This document shows positions 1 through 9,494 of a DNA stretch of 64,000 bases, in pieces (position 1 is the stretch's first letter; every line of letters begins with the position of its first letter). A program made the position numbers and the translations under genes. The notes under the pieces were generated by a model. It made no database searches and was not told the origin of the DNA. It worked only from the letters and a program-made list of their open reading frames with translations. Source of the stretch: Acidobacteriaceae bacterium (GTDB lineage Bacteria > Acidobacteriota > Terriglobia > Bryobacterales > Bryobacteraceae); the NCBI GenBank assembly GCA_019240405.1, contig JAFAYL010000024.1:37259-101258 (forward strand). Direction: 5' to 3'.

Positions 1-1437
1 ACGGGAAGCGGCGTTCTGGTTCGAGGAGGCTTGCCGCGTGCATATTTTCTCGAGCTCCAAGATTCCGGCACCTCGGCGATTCGCGCCGTGTGCCTAATGC
101 CACGAGGTACCGAAGAAGGTCAAGAGATCAAACTCAAAGAACCCGAATTGCAGCTTCTGGCGAATACGCCCGTGGCTTTTCGACTCTACAGCTCATTAAG
201 CCGCACAGACGATGCGGCGGGCGACCTGATTTCATTCACTCCGCCGGAAGACATGCTCGATCCGGCGAGTGATCCACGATTGCACGCGCCCTTGCGAGCG
301 GTGATTCGATTTGGTAAGAGTGGTGAGCGTTTGATTCCGGTAGCGCTCGGAGCTCGTCTGACAGAGGTGGGCACCCTCGAGACGTGGGCCGATTCTAAGG
401 TTAGCGAACATCGATGGCGCCTTCAATTTCAGTTGCGCAAGACTGCAGAGACTGTTGAGGCTGGTCCAGCAGTCGCCGCAGTGCGTTCTAACGCGGTGGT
501 CAGTCCAGAAGCGCAGGATCGCGCGGAGTCGCTGATTGAGCAAGTTTTCGGCCAGCGAAATTCGAACGTACCTCCTGAGCAGCTTCCGGCTCGTCTCGAG
601 CAGGCGTTGGGATTGGGGCGGCTTTCATGGCCGCTTGTAACCATCCGTTCACTGGCCGACCAGCTCCTCGCTGTTTCCAGCGGACGCACGAGAAATCCTG
701 CTTATGAAGTGCGCTGGCTCAACCTGACGGGGTTTTGTTTGCGGCCCGGCTTCGGATTTGCGGGCGACGATTTTCGGATTGAACAAGCCCGGCGCATTTA
801 TGCCGGAGGACTCACGTTCGGCAATCAAGTTCAATGCGAGATCGATTGGTGGATCTTTTGCGGCCGGATTGCCGGAGGCCTGAATCGCAACCAACAAGCC
901 GACATTTTTCAGCGCCTCTCGCCGGTTCTGTTGCCCAAGCAAAAGCGAAAGCAGCGGATCAACAAGAGCCTTCATCGCGAGATGTGGCGAACTGCCGCAA
1001 GTCTCGAATTACTGCCGCAGCAAACAAAGGCGCAACTGGGCGAGAGCTTGCTCGCAATGGCGCAGCAAGGGGAGATGATCGATTCCGCCGCGTGGTGCTT
1101 ATCGCGCATCGGCGCCCGCAAGCTCTTCAGTGGACCGGTAAATCTGGTCTTGTCACCCTCAATTGTTAGCCGCTGGGTGGGAGTGTTGCTCGGTTTGGCG
1201 AACACACCCGCGCTACTAGAAGCTGTCGTTCAAATGGCGCGGCAAACAGGAGACGTTGCACGGGATCTTCCTCCAGCGACGCTCGAAATGGTGCGGCGCG
1301 CGTGTGAGGGTAGCTCGCGAGCTGCTGATTTGCTCCATCAGCTTGCAGGCGCGGAGGACGATCTCGCGCTCTCAAGCCGTGTATTCGGCGAGGAGCTTCC
1401 TGCAGGTCTCGTTCTTGTGAGCGCTGCTGCCGAGTAG
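1..1437 (+). CDS. Hsp70-family protein, C-terminal part (5' end outside window)
   Basis: The reading frame is open from the first base, so the gene begins upstream and only about 478 residues are visible. The fragment lacks the Hsp70 ATPase domain. It starts with a Gly-rich RGGLPRAYFLEL stretch, then a beta-rich section, and ends in a helical region containing the tryptophan-rich WWIFCGRIAGGLNRNQQ segment. I associate that segment with the DUF3731-type C-terminal extension of large bacterial Hsp70-like proteins. A chaperone-like role is inferred from that resemblance only. A TTG at 31 could be mistaken for a start, but the frame continues upstream with sensible residues. thiL follows 4 bp after the stop, so the two may be co-transcribed. 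Confidence 0.6.
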   Translation, partial: TGSGVLVRGGLPRAYFLELQDSGTSAIRAVCLMPRGTEEGQEIKLKEPELQLLANTPVAFRLYSSLSRTDDAAGDLISFTPPEDMLDPASDPRLHAPLRAVIRFGKSGERLIPVALGARLTEVGTLETWADSKVSEHRWRLQFQLRKTAETVEAGPAVAAVRSNAVVSPEAQDRAESLIEQVFGQRNSNVPPEQLPARLEQALGLGRLSWPLVTIRSLADQLLAVSSGRTRNPAYEVRWLNLTGFCLRPGFGFAGDDFRIEQARRIYAGGLTFGNQVQCEIDWWIFCGRIAGGLNRNQQADIFQRLSPVLLPKQKRKQRINKSLHREMWRTAASLELLPQQTKAQLGESLLAMAQQGEMIDSAAWCLSRIGARKLFSGPVNLVLSPSIVSRWVGVLLGLANTPALLEAVVQMARQTGDVARDLPPATLEMVRRACEGSSRAADLLHQLAGAEDDLALSSRVFGEELPAGLVLVSAAAE

Positions 1438-1441
1438 ATTT

Positions 1442-2356
1442 GTGCGCGAGCCAGTACGCGAACTGAAGATCGTTCAGCGCATCCGCGATCTGGCCGAGTC
1501 AGGACATCGTGACCGTCGGATCACTCGCGGCATTGGGGATGACAGCGCGGTTTTTCGGCCACACGCGAACGAAGACCTTGTTTTCACCTCCGATTTCGTT
1601 TTAGAGGGCAGGCACTTCACGCTCCAGACTCACACGCCAGGGGACATTGGGTACCTAGCGCTCGCGAGAAGCCTTTCCGATTTGGCAGCGATGGGCGCTG
1701 AACCGGTGTTTTGCATTGTGTCGCTCGCGGTGCCAGGCGGTCACGCGTCCGGCTGGGTGGGGCAGTTTTATCGAGGGCTTCTTAGACTGGCAGATAAGTA
1801 CAAGATGACGCTGGCAGGAGGCGATCTCGCGAGATTTGATCGAGTCGTTTCGGATGTGATGTGCTGCGGACGGGTTCCGCGCGGCGAAGCGATTCTGCGT
1901 AGCGGAGCGAAACCGGGAGACGGCATTTATGTCACGGGCGAGCTTGGTGGATCTGCGCATGGATTCGCGATCCGCCGCGGGAAAGCATGGGGGCGCCTTT
2001 TACGTCCACAGCCTCGAATTGAAGCTGGCGTCGCGCTGCGTCGCCTGGGCGTTTCCGCCGGAATGGATATCAGCGATGGCCTCTCGCTCGATCTGCATCG
2101 ATTGTGTATCGAATCTCGTGTTAGCGCAGAACTGGAATTCAATTTGCCGATAGCCGCAGGCGCGAGCGTCGAGGAAGCGCTGCATGGCGGCGAAGATTAC
2201 GAACTTCTCTTCACGGCTTCGCCTGGTACACGAGTACCAGGGCGAATTGCGGGACTAAGTGTAAGCCAAATCGGCGTGATTACACGAGGGCGAATAGGGC
2301 AGGTCCGCTTCGGCGGGCGCGTGCTGAAGTCAAAGGGATTCGATCACTTCAGCTAG
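1442..2356 (+). CDS. thiL: thiamine-monophosphate kinase
   Basis: ThiL phosphorylates thiamine monophosphate to the active cofactor thiamine diphosphate, using ATP in the cytoplasm. The 304-residue product has the family motifs in order: IGDDSAVF (about 31-38), TSDFVLEGRHF (49-59), LAGGDLARFD, a GDGIYVTGELGGSA loop, GMDISDGLS and HGGEDYELLF near the C-terminus. Length is normal for the family. The chosen start is a GTG 4 bp after the upstream stop, leaving only a short N-terminal lead before the conserved helix. The 3' end overlaps the convergent isomerase-like gene by 8 bp. Confidence 0.93.
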   Translation: MREPVRELKIVQRIRDLAESGHRDRRITRGIGDDSAVFRPHANEDLVFTSDFVLEGRHFTLQTHTPGDIGYLALARSLSDLAAMGAEPVFCIVSLAVPGGHASGWVGQFYRGLLRLADKYKMTLAGGDLARFDRVVSDVMCCGRVPRGEAILRSGAKPGDGIYVTGELGGSAHGFAIRRGKAWGRLLRPQPRIEAGVALRRLGVSAGMDISDGLSLDLHRLCIESRVSAELEFNLPIAAGASVEEALHGGEDYELLFTASPGTRVPGRIAGLSVSQIGVITRGRIGQVRFGGRVLKSKGFDHFS

Positions 2357-3299
2357 GCGAAACGGTGGGTGCGGGCGGCGGGGAAGCGGAGTTCACGTCT
2401 TTGCGCATCTGCGTGACAGATTTGATCAAGCTCTCCACTTCATTGCCGACGGGAACATATTCCATGGCGATGTAGCCTGCGTACGCTGCCTTGCCGATGG
2501 TTTTGTAAATCTCGTCCCAAGGCATTTTCCCGGTACCGGGATCATGCCTGCCCGGCGCGTCGGCAACGTGAAAGACGGCTACATACGGCATCGCTTCGTT
2601 GATCGTTGAAATCGGATTTCCATTTTGAACGTATTCATGATAGATGTCGAACAACAAGCGGAAATGAGGATTGTCCACATCCTTGACCGCTTGCAAACCC
2701 TCCTTGCAACTCGTCAAATAATAGCCCTTGTGATCCACCTTGCTGTTGAGCGGTTCGAGAATCAGGGTCACGTTTGCCTCTGCCGCAAGGTCGGCGGCTC
2801 GTTTTCCACTCTCGACCATGCTGGCGTATTGCGCCTCGTGACTCATGCCGGGCTGAAGGTTTCCGCTCATGACGATGATCTGCTGAATACCCAGTTTCTT
2901 GGCCCATGCGATCGAGTCCTTCACGTCATTCAGGAATCCATCGCGATGATCGGGGTTGACCATCGTGACAGGCCGCTTCGTCCAGTCATGCTGCCCGAGT
3001 AGCGCATCCATGGCTAGTCCGTACGATTGGGCGACACGTTTATATCTGGCGACTTCAGCTTCGGACCACGCGAGGTGCTCGCTCACGAGTTCTGTTGACT
3101 GCACACCGGCATGGGCCGACTTTGCCAGCTTTTCTTCGAGCGTGCCTTTCAGCGTCCACAACATGACTGAGGAAGTGATACGCGCTTGCTTCGGCGGTGC
3201 TGCCGGCGCGGCTTGTTGCGATGCTTGCGCGAGAACGGCTTCCCTCGCTGCTCCTGCGAGCACCGCGATTCCTAAGAACGATCTTCTCGAATAATGCAT
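2349..3299 (-). CDS. Tat-exported sugar phosphate isomerase/epimerase-like protein (hydroxypyruvate isomerase-like)
   Basis: This 316-residue protein belongs to the xylose-isomerase-like TIM-barrel superfamily. The N-terminus is a twin-arginine signal (YSRRSFLGIAVLAGAA), which is why I start at the ATG at 3299 and not the in-frame ATG at 3317. The mature part shows barrel features such as ILEPLNSKVDHKGYYL (a metal-ligand Glu), LLFDIYHEYVQNGN, FHVADAPGRHDPGTG and IAMEYVP, matching the hydroxypyruvate isomerase/Hyi branch. The substrate cannot be named from sequence. Export of such proteins is common in Acidobacteriota and Planctomycetes. The 5' end faces the divergent trpE(G) gene 51 bp away, so both promoters must lie in this short gap or within the genes. 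Confidence 0.8.
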   Translation of the reverse strand: MHYSRRSFLGIAVLAGAAREAVLAQASQQAAPAAPPKQARITSSVMLWTLKGTLEEKLAKSAHAGVQSTELVSEHLAWSEAEVARYKRVAQSYGLAMDALLGQHDWTKRPVTMVNPDHRDGFLNDVKDSIAWAKKLGIQQIIVMSGNLQPGMSHEAQYASMVESGKRAADLAAEANVTLILEPLNSKVDHKGYYLTSCKEGLQAVKDVDNPHFRLLFDIYHEYVQNGNPISTINEAMPYVAVFHVADAPGRHDPGTGKMPWDEIYKTIGKAAYAGYIAMEYVPVGNEVESLIKSVTQMRKDVNSASPPPAPTVSPS

Positions 3300-3350
3300 G
3301 CGGACTTCTACGATCATAGAGGTTCTAGGATAAGTAAGGACGCGATTTTA

Positions 3351-5513
3351 ATGTCCGAGTTGCGCTACACCACGCCGCATGGAATTACAGTAGTGCGATC
3401 GGCTTCGAAGGCGCAGTACGCGCGAGGGCTTTCGCGACTTTTGAAGCAGCTCGATACAACACGGGGCGCTTATCTTTCATCCGGCTACGAGTATCCTGGG
3501 CGCTACTCGCGCTGGGATGTTGCCAGTGTCGCGCCGCCGATCGAGATCATCGGACGAAAGCGTGAGATAGAAATTCACGTATTGAATCAGCGCGGCGAGA
3601 TTCTGTTGGCGTTGCTTGCCGGGGTGCTGCGCGATCACCCACATTGGGCGTCGTTTGAGCAGACTGAAACATTGTTAGTTGGCGAATTGAAGCCGCTTGC
3701 GGACCGGTTTCCCGAAGAGGAGCGCAGCAAGCAGCCCTCGGCGTTCTCTATTTTGCGATCGCTTATTCAAGAGTTCCGCCACCCTGAGGACTCACGGCTG
3801 GCTCTTGTTGGAGCATTCGGATACGATCTACTTCTCGAATTCGATCCGATCCAACTGCGCTTGCCGCGCGAATCTCAAAAGGATCTCCACTTGTTCCTCT
3901 GCGATGACATTTACTTCATGGATCGCAAGCGGGAGGTGATCGAGCATTTTCAATACGATTTCTCGGGCGCGTCAGGAAGTACGGCGGGACTTCCGCGAAC
4001 ATCGGCCAAGGAGGCGAAACCCAAGTCTTCGGGCAACTCAAGCGAAATTGTCTCGGATCACACGCCCGAGGAGTACATGGCGAAAGTGGAAACTGTGCGC
4101 GAAGGTATGCGGCAGGGCAACTATTACGAAGTTGTGCTGCGGCAGACGTTCAGCGCTCCGTACAGCGGCAGTCCATCCGAGCTTTTCAAGCGAATTCAGG
4201 AATTGAATCCAAGTCCATACCAATTCGTCATTCAAATGGGCGATGAACAACTTGTTGGAGCATCCCCAGAAATGTTTGTTCGCGTAGAAGGCGAGCGGGT
4301 TGAGACGTGTCCGATTTCAGGAACGGCTCGCCGGTCCGGTGACGCGCTGCTTGATGCGGAAAGCATCCGGGAGCTTCTGAATTCAACGAAAGAAGAATCT
4401 GAACTGACTATGTGCAGCGACGTGGACCGGAATGATAAGTCGCGCGTCTGCGTTCCCGGTTCGGTTCAAGTCATCGGACGCCGGCTGATTGAATCGTATG
4501 CAGCCCTGTTTCATACAGTCGATCACGTTACGGGGACTTTGATGGACGGCTTCGATTCGCTTGATGCTTTTCTGACACACATGTGGGCGGTGACCGTAAT
4601 CGGCGCGCCGAAAAAGGCAGCCGCGCAGGCGGTCGAAGATCTCGAAAAGGACACCCGCGGTTGGTACGGTGGCGCAGTGGGCATGATCAGCCTTAACGGC
4701 GATATCAATACCGGCATTCTTATTCGCACTGTTCATCTGAAAGACGGAATGGCGCGTTATCCGGCGGGAGCGACGCTGTTGTACGATTCAGACCCGGCAT
4801 CCGAAGATCAAGAGTGCCGGTTAAAGGCGACGAGCTTTTTCCGGGCGCTGTCTCCTGAGATTCGTCCAGAAACAAGGCATCATGAAATGCGCCGCGTGGG
4901 CGAAGGGGTTCGAATGCTGCTAGTCGATAACGACGATTGCTTCATTCACACGCTTGCGAATTACGCGCGCCAAACAGGAGTGAGCGTATCGACATATCGC
5001 TCCAACGTGGCACTCGACGCGATTAGAAGCACGAACCCGGATATCGTGCTCATCTCGCCGGGACCGGCCCGGCCCTCTGATTTCGGAGTCCCGGATCTGG
5101 TCAAAGAACTCGTAAGACGCGGGATCCCAACGTTTGGCGTTTGCCTCGGTCTGCAAGGGGTTGTTGAAGCGTTCGGTGGTCAGCTCGACGTGCTCGGATA
5201 CCCAATGCACGGCAAGCGATCGCTTGTGATCCACAACGGGCAGGGCGTGTTTCGCGGCTTGCCTTCACCATTTCGCGTGGGGCGCTATCACTCGCTGCAT
5301 GCGAATCGCGACACCTTTCCTGCGTGTCTCGAAATCACGGCCGAGTCCGAGGACGGCATCGTTATGGGTATTCGTCACCGCGAACTGCCCCTTGAAGCCG
5401 TGCAATTCCATCCAGAATCCATCCTTACCCTCGAGCGCGACTGCGGACTTCAATTGATGGAGAACATGGTCGAGATTTACGCGAGCCAGGCAGTTGCGCT
5501 TCAGCGAAATTGA
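3351..5513 (+). CDS. trpE(G): anthranilate synthase, fused TrpE-TrpG
   Basis: This single 720-residue polypeptide joins the chorismate-binding synthase TrpE with the glutamine amidotransferase TrpG. It would make anthranilate from chorismate and glutamine, the first committed step to tryptophan. The N-terminal half has SSGYEYPGRYSRWD, ISGTARRSGDA, TKEESELTMCSDVDRNDKS and a GAVGMISLNGD segment. The amidotransferase domain begins near residue 521 with MLLVDNDDCF and carries the catalytic triad Cys598 (FGVCLGL), His687 and Glu689 (FHPES). I chose ATG 3351, which has an AAGGA about 11 nt upstream, over ATG 3294. The fused form is known from alphaproteobacteria such as Rhizobium and Brucella. No leader peptide or attenuator was recognised. 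HpnE follows 6 bp downstream. Confidence 0.92.
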   Translation: MSELRYTTPHGITVVRSASKAQYARGLSRLLKQLDTTRGAYLSSGYEYPGRYSRWDVASVAPPIEIIGRKREIEIHVLNQRGEILLALLAGVLRDHPHWASFEQTETLLVGELKPLADRFPEEERSKQPSAFSILRSLIQEFRHPEDSRLALVGAFGYDLLLEFDPIQLRLPRESQKDLHLFLCDDIYFMDRKREVIEHFQYDFSGASGSTAGLPRTSAKEAKPKSSGNSSEIVSDHTPEEYMAKVETVREGMRQGNYYEVVLRQTFSAPYSGSPSELFKRIQELNPSPYQFVIQMGDEQLVGASPEMFVRVEGERVETCPISGTARRSGDALLDAESIRELLNSTKEESELTMCSDVDRNDKSRVCVPGSVQVIGRRLIESYAALFHTVDHVTGTLMDGFDSLDAFLTHMWAVTVIGAPKKAAAQAVEDLEKDTRGWYGGAVGMISLNGDINTGILIRTVHLKDGMARYPAGATLLYDSDPASEDQECRLKATSFFRALSPEIRPETRHHEMRRVGEGVRMLLVDNDDCFIHTLANYARQTGVSVSTYRSNVALDAIRSTNPDIVLISPGPARPSDFGVPDLVKELVRRGIPTFGVCLGLQGVVEAFGGQLDVLGYPMHGKRSLVIHNGQGVFRGLPSPFRVGRYHSLHANRDTFPACLEITAESEDGIVMGIRHRELPLEAVQFHPESILTLERDCGLQLMENMVEIYASQAVALQRN

Positions 5514-5519
5514 TAAGCT

Positions 5520-6854
5520 TTGTCATCGCAGCCTGATGTTGCGGTAATCGGCGGTGGTCTCGCGGGTCTTTCTGCGGCGCTCGCAATCGGATCGGCTGGG
5601 TATGCGGTCACGGTCTTTGAAGCGCGAGCGTTTCTGGGCGGCCGCGCGACGTCTTATCCGCTGAATGCCGCTGACGACGACAGTCCGACCATTGATAACT
5701 GCCAGCACGTTCTACTCCGGTGCTGCACGAACCTGATGGACTTCTACAAACGGCTCGAGGTGGAAGATCGCATTCAGTTCGATCGCGAGTTCTATTGGAT
5801 CGAGCCTGGCGGCCGTGTTTCGACAATGCGGCACGGCCTTTTGCCTGCGCCGCTACATTTCGCTGGCTCGTTCGCTCGTCTGCACTTTCTCGGAGCGGCA
5901 GACAAAATCAGCGTCGTACGGGGCCTGCTCGCCGTTCAGCGCGAGTTCCGAAAGCGGGCAGGGCTTGAAGAGATGAGCATGCTCGATTGGCTGCGGGAGA
6001 AGAAACAAACGCCTGTAGCGATTGATCGGTTTTGGCGCCAGGTGCTGGTCAGCGCGGTGAATGAAGATTTGGGGCGCATGGCGGCTGTTCATGGATTGCA
6101 GGTTTTCTATCTTGGTTTCCTCTCGCATGCCGATTCGTACGAGATGGGCGTCCCAAGGGTGCCGCTTGCGGAGCTCTATTCCGAAAACGCCTGGACGAAG
6201 TATCCGCGCATCAACATTGTGCATCGGGCGCCTGTGACAAACCTGCGAATCGAAGACCAGAAGATTTCTGAGTTGATTGCTAATGGTGAACCAGTTAAGG
6301 CTTCGCGCTATGTTCTTGCGATTCCCTTTGAGCGGATAGCGACCATTGCGCCGGAGTTGCGCATTGACGTTTCGCAGTTCACGCACTCCCCGATCACCGG
6401 GATTCACCTTTGGTTCGATAGACCGGTCACGGATCTACCGCACGCCACGCTACTCGACCGTACCATTCAGTGGATGTTCAACAAGCGCGAAGGCAAGCAG
6501 ATCCAATTGGTCGTGAGCGCGTCGCGGAGCATGGTCGAGATGAGCCGCGCCGAGATCATTGAGCTTGCGCTGAAGGAGCTGAAAGAATTTTTTCCCACAG
6601 CGGCGGAGGCGCGACTCGAGCGTGCCCACGTAGTGAAAGAAGTGCGGGCCACATTTTCAGCCGCCCCCGGAATCGAAGATCAGCGGCCGGCCAGTTCGAC
6701 AACCGTTTCCAACTTGTTTCTAGCCGGCGACTGGACGCGCTCGGGATGGCCTGCCACGATGGAAGGCGCGGTGCGCAGCGGCTATCTGGCTGCGGAAGCA
6801 GTGCTCGGTTCCTTTGGTCACCCGCAACGATTTCTTTTGCCGGATGTCGCCTGA
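5520..6854 (+). CDS. hpnE: hydroxysqualene dehydroxylase (squalene-associated FAD-dependent desaturase)
   Basis: HpnE reduces hydroxysqualene to squalene in the three-enzyme HpnCDE route that feeds hopanoid synthesis. The 444-residue product starts with an FAD-binding dinucleotide fold (VAVIGGGLAGLSAALAI) followed by GGRATSY. It ends with the second FAD contact, LFLAGDWTRSGWPATMEGAV, a pattern shared by phytoene-desaturase-like enzymes and typical of HpnE. The start is a TTG six bases after the trpE(G) stop. hpnC, hpnD and squalene-hopene cyclase are not in the window, so the pathway assignment rests on this protein alone. It could also be a carotenoid-type desaturase, although the length and C-terminal motif favour HpnE. 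The 3' end lies 6 bp from convergent typA. Confidence 0.82.
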   Translation: MSSQPDVAVIGGGLAGLSAALAIGSAGYAVTVFEARAFLGGRATSYPLNAADDDSPTIDNCQHVLLRCCTNLMDFYKRLEVEDRIQFDREFYWIEPGGRVSTMRHGLLPAPLHFAGSFARLHFLGAADKISVVRGLLAVQREFRKRAGLEEMSMLDWLREKKQTPVAIDRFWRQVLVSAVNEDLGRMAAVHGLQVFYLGFLSHADSYEMGVPRVPLAELYSENAWTKYPRINIVHRAPVTNLRIEDQKISELIANGEPVKASRYVLAIPFERIATIAPELRIDVSQFTHSPITGIHLWFDRPVTDLPHATLLDRTIQWMFNKREGKQIQLVVSASRSMVEMSRAEIIELALKELKEFFPTAAEARLERAHVVKEVRATFSAAPGIEDQRPASSTTVSNLFLAGDWTRSGWPATMEGAVRSGYLAAEAVLGSFGHPQRFLLPDVA

Positions 6855-6860
6855 AGCGCT

Positions 6861-8666
6861 TTAACGCTGATTTGCTTTGAGGACTTTCTTCCGTAGCCGG
6901 ATGGATTGCGGAGTCACTTCGACGAGCTCATCTTCGCGAATGAACTCGATGGCCTGCTCCAGGTTCAACAGTCTGGGTGGAACGAGCCGGATCGCTTCGT
7001 CTGATGTCGAAGCTCGCATGTTCGTCAATTTTTTCTCCTTAACGATGTTCACGTCGAGATCGCTATCGCGCGCGTTTTCACCGACGATCATTCCCTCGTA
7101 TACTTCCGTCCCAGGCGAGATAAAAATGACACCGCGTTCTTGCAGATTATAAATGGCATAACTCGTGGCAACGCCGGGCCGATCTGCGACGAGCGAACCC
7201 GTCGGCCGCATTGCGATTTCGCCTTGCCATTCTATGTAGCCGTGAAATAGCGAATTCATGATCGCTGTGCCCTTAGTATCTGTCAGCAGCTCACTGCGCA
7301 AGCCGATCAATCCGCGAGAGGGCACGTGAAACTCCAGCCGCACCCGGCCAGAGCCATGATTGATCATTTTGGTCATCTTGCCTTTGCGCGCGCCCATCTG
7401 CTCGATGACCACTCCGATAAACTCTTCCGGGCAATCGATGACCAGCAGTTCGACCGGCTCATGAAGCGCGCCGTTGATCGTGCGAGTAAGAATTTCCGGC
7501 TTGCCTACTTGGAGTTCGTAGCCCTCGCGGCGCATCATTTCGATGAGAATTGCCAGTTGCAGTTCGCCGCGGCCCATCACTTTGAAAGTTTCCGGGCCGC
7601 CGGCCTCCTCAACGCGAATCGAGACGTTTGTCAGGAGCTCCTTATCCAGACGATCTCGAAGATTTCGCGAAGTGACGAACTGGCCTTCACGGCCCGCAAA
7701 AGGCGAATTGTTCACCGTGAACGTCATCGCGATGGTCGGTTCATCGATCTGAATGTTGGGCAGAGCTTTCGGAGTCTCCGCATGCGTCACTGTTTCGCCG
7801 ATCGTGATTCCCTCGACCCCGGCAATTGCGAGCACATCTCCGGGCTGCCCGACCGTTTCGTCAACGCGCTTCAGACCCTCGAACGAATAGAGCTTCGTGA
7901 TGCGCGTCTTCTGAAGTGATCCATCGAGCTTGACAATACCTACTTCATCACCATGGCGCAACGTGCCATTGAAAACGCGTCCAACGGCGAGGCGGCCAAG
8001 ATAATCGCTGTAATCCAAATTCGCGACCAGCAGTTGCAGGGTGGCTTCGGGATCGCCCTTTGGAGCGGGGATGTGCTTCACAATGGTTTCAAACAAAGGC
8101 GCGAGATTGTCGCCATTTCCGTTAGGATCGAGCTTGGCAATGCCCGCCTTTGCGTTCGTATAGATCACCGGGAAATCGAGCTGATCTTCGGTAGCGTCGA
8201 GATCAATGAAAAGATCGTAAACCTCATTCAGCACTTCCTGAATGCGCGCATCGGGACGGTCAATCTTGTTAATAACGAGAACAGGCGGAAGGTGGGCTTC
8301 GAGTGCTTTCATCAGCACATAACGGGTTTGAGGGAGCGGCCCTTCGCTGGCATCGACCAGCAGCATCACGCCATCGACGATCTTCAGGGCGCGTTCGACT
8401 TCGCCGCCAAAATCACTGTGGCCGGGCGTATCGACAATGTTAATTTTTGTTCCTCGATAACGAACGCCCGTGTTTTTCGCGAGAATCGTAATGCCGCGTT
8501 CGCGCTCTAGTTCGTTTGAATCCATCATGCGTTCCATGACTTCTTCGTTAGCTCGAAATAAACCGCTCTGACGGAGCATGGCATCGACGAGCGTGGTTTT
8601 TCCGTGATCAACGTGCGCGATGATCGCTACATTACGCGTGTTGATGGTTCCATTCTCGACACCCAT
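6861..8666 (-). CDS. typA: ribosome-associated translational GTPase TypA/BipA
   Basis: BipA/TypA is an EF-G-like GTPase that binds the 70S ribosome and aids 50S assembly under stress. The 601-residue product has all G motifs: AHVDHGKTT (G1), the RGITI switch, [11 protein letters not shown] (G3) and NKIDRPDA (G4). These are followed by the beta-barrel and EF-G-like domains and the characteristic C-terminal region ([19 protein letters not shown]-like segment, [11 protein letters not shown]). The longest open frame begins at 8873, but its first 65 residues are low-complexity and unlike the family. I start at ATG 8666 ([16 protein letters not shown]); ATG 8678 is four codons earlier and equally possible. 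Confidence 0.95.
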   Translation of the reverse strand: MGVENGTINTRNVAIIAHVDHGKTTLVDAMLRQSGLFRANEEVMERMMDSNELERERGITILAKNTGVRYRGTKINIVDTPGHSDFGGEVERALKIVDGVMLLVDASEGPLPQTRYVLMKALEAHLPPVLVINKIDRPDARIQEVLNEVYDLFIDLDATEDQLDFPVIYTNAKAGIAKLDPNGNGDNLAPLFETIVKHIPAPKGDPEATLQLLVANLDYSDYLGRLAVGRVFNGTLRHGDEVGIVKLDGSLQKTRITKLYSFEGLKRVDETVGQPGDVLAIAGVEGITIGETVTHAETPKALPNIQIDEPTIAMTFTVNNSPFAGREGQFVTSRNLRDRLDKELLTNVSIRVEEAGGPETFKVMGRGELQLAILIEMMRREGYELQVGKPEILTRTINGALHEPVELLVIDCPEEFIGVVIEQMGARKGKMTKMINHGSGRVRLEFHVPSRGLIGLRSELLTDTKGTAIMNSLFHGYIEWQGEIAMRPTGSLVADRPGVATSYAIYNLQERGVIFISPGTEVYEGMIVGENARDSDLDVNIVKEKKLTNMRASTSDEAIRLVPPRLLNLEQAIEFIREDELVEVTPQSIRLRKKVLKANQR

Positions 8667-8746
8667 CCGTAAGCCCATCGTCTCACGCAGAGCGGCTATG
8701 CGTCGATTCGCAGACCACGAACCCCAATGGTCTGCGCCACCGATTC

Positions 8747-9382
8747 TTAGGCGGCGTTTTCGACGGCGATGATGCGCTGTGGAGTGACGGTGATGCGATG
8801 TTCGGGACTTTCCAGGTGTATGTTTTGTAGAACCTGGTTGTCGACTTTGGCCTGCGGGAGCAAAATATCCCATCGGTGGGTGTCCTGCTTGCGTTGTTCG
8901 ATGGCTTGTTTGAGAGCAAGCTCACCGTTCTTGCGACGCTGCGATTCGAAGCCAATTTCCTGCTTACACTTTTCGGCTCTGAGCTTTACGAGGTCGTTGA
9001 GGCAGCGGTGGAAGGCGCGATCGTTCGTGGTCTGGTAGCGGAGGAATAGCGCGAAGTTTTTGTCATCGGCTTCGGCCAAAGCGGCATTCTGCAATCGAAG
9101 AGCGCGGCGGGTGAGCCAGTGATGTTCGGCCATTTTGTCGACCAAAATAGTTTCGGTCGGAGTGGCGGGCTGGTGCTCGTTGTGGAGCGCGGCTTTGAGT
9201 TCGTCGAATTCTCGTTGGGATTCGCAGGGAAGGACGGAAAAGCGGCCGCAGAAACCCCACTGAAAATTGTTGCGCGAGGAAATGGCTTTCCCTCCGGGCG
9301 TTTTGGGACCCGAGGAATGTTGCACATTGGCGCGATTCGGCGATAGGAGATAGAGGCGTTCAAAACTGCCCTTTCGCTCCAT
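8747..9382 (-). CDS. NRAN/GPKTPEGK-family protein, unknown function (paralogue 1)
   Basis: Function unknown. The 211-residue protein begins with [20 protein letters not shown] followed by SSRNN and [10 protein letters not shown], then a long charged helical region. The same N-terminal signature (NRANAHLSTGPKTPEGKA, SSLNA, GLTGRTVLLP) occurs in the gene at 15081-15761, so the two are paralogues. I remember proteins with this signature as multi-copy in acidobacterial genomes, usually annotated hypothetical. The charged N-terminal motif could bind nucleic acid, but nothing in the sequence proves it. The gene sits downstream of no obvious operon partner and is divergent from the TPR gene at 9495. 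Confidence 0.6.
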   Translation of the reverse strand: MERKGSFERLYLLSPNRANVQHSSGPKTPGGKAISSRNNFQWGFCGRFSVLPCESQREFDELKAALHNEHQPATPTETILVDKMAEHHWLTRRALRLQNAALAEADDKNFALFLRYQTTNDRAFHRCLNDLVKLRAEKCKQEIGFESQRRKNGELALKQAIEQRKQDTHRWDILLPQAKVDNQVLQNIHLESPEHRITVTPQRIIAVENAA

Positions 9383-9477
9383 CTACGCGTTTTGTTGAGA
9401 TGTTATTTGTAAATTCTACTCAGATCGTGCAGTGCTTATAAATGTAGGCGCATTTTAATACAGAGAACTGGCTGCGG

Positions 9478-9483
9478 TATAAT
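9478..9483 (+). promoter_or_regulatory. candidate -10 element (TATAAT) of the TPR gene
   Basis: A perfect TATAAT lies 11 bp before the TTG at 9495. The best match to a -35 at the correct distance is weak (TTAATA at 9455-9460). If used, transcription would start within a few bases of the TTG, implying a nearly leaderless message or a later start codon. Confidence 0.35.
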
Positions 9484-9494
9484 TCTCACACGCA

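Noticed and set aside
8667..8873. N-terminal extension of TypA
   Set aside because: The extra 69 codons are low-complexity (His/Arg/Pro-rich) and have no counterpart in TypA proteins.
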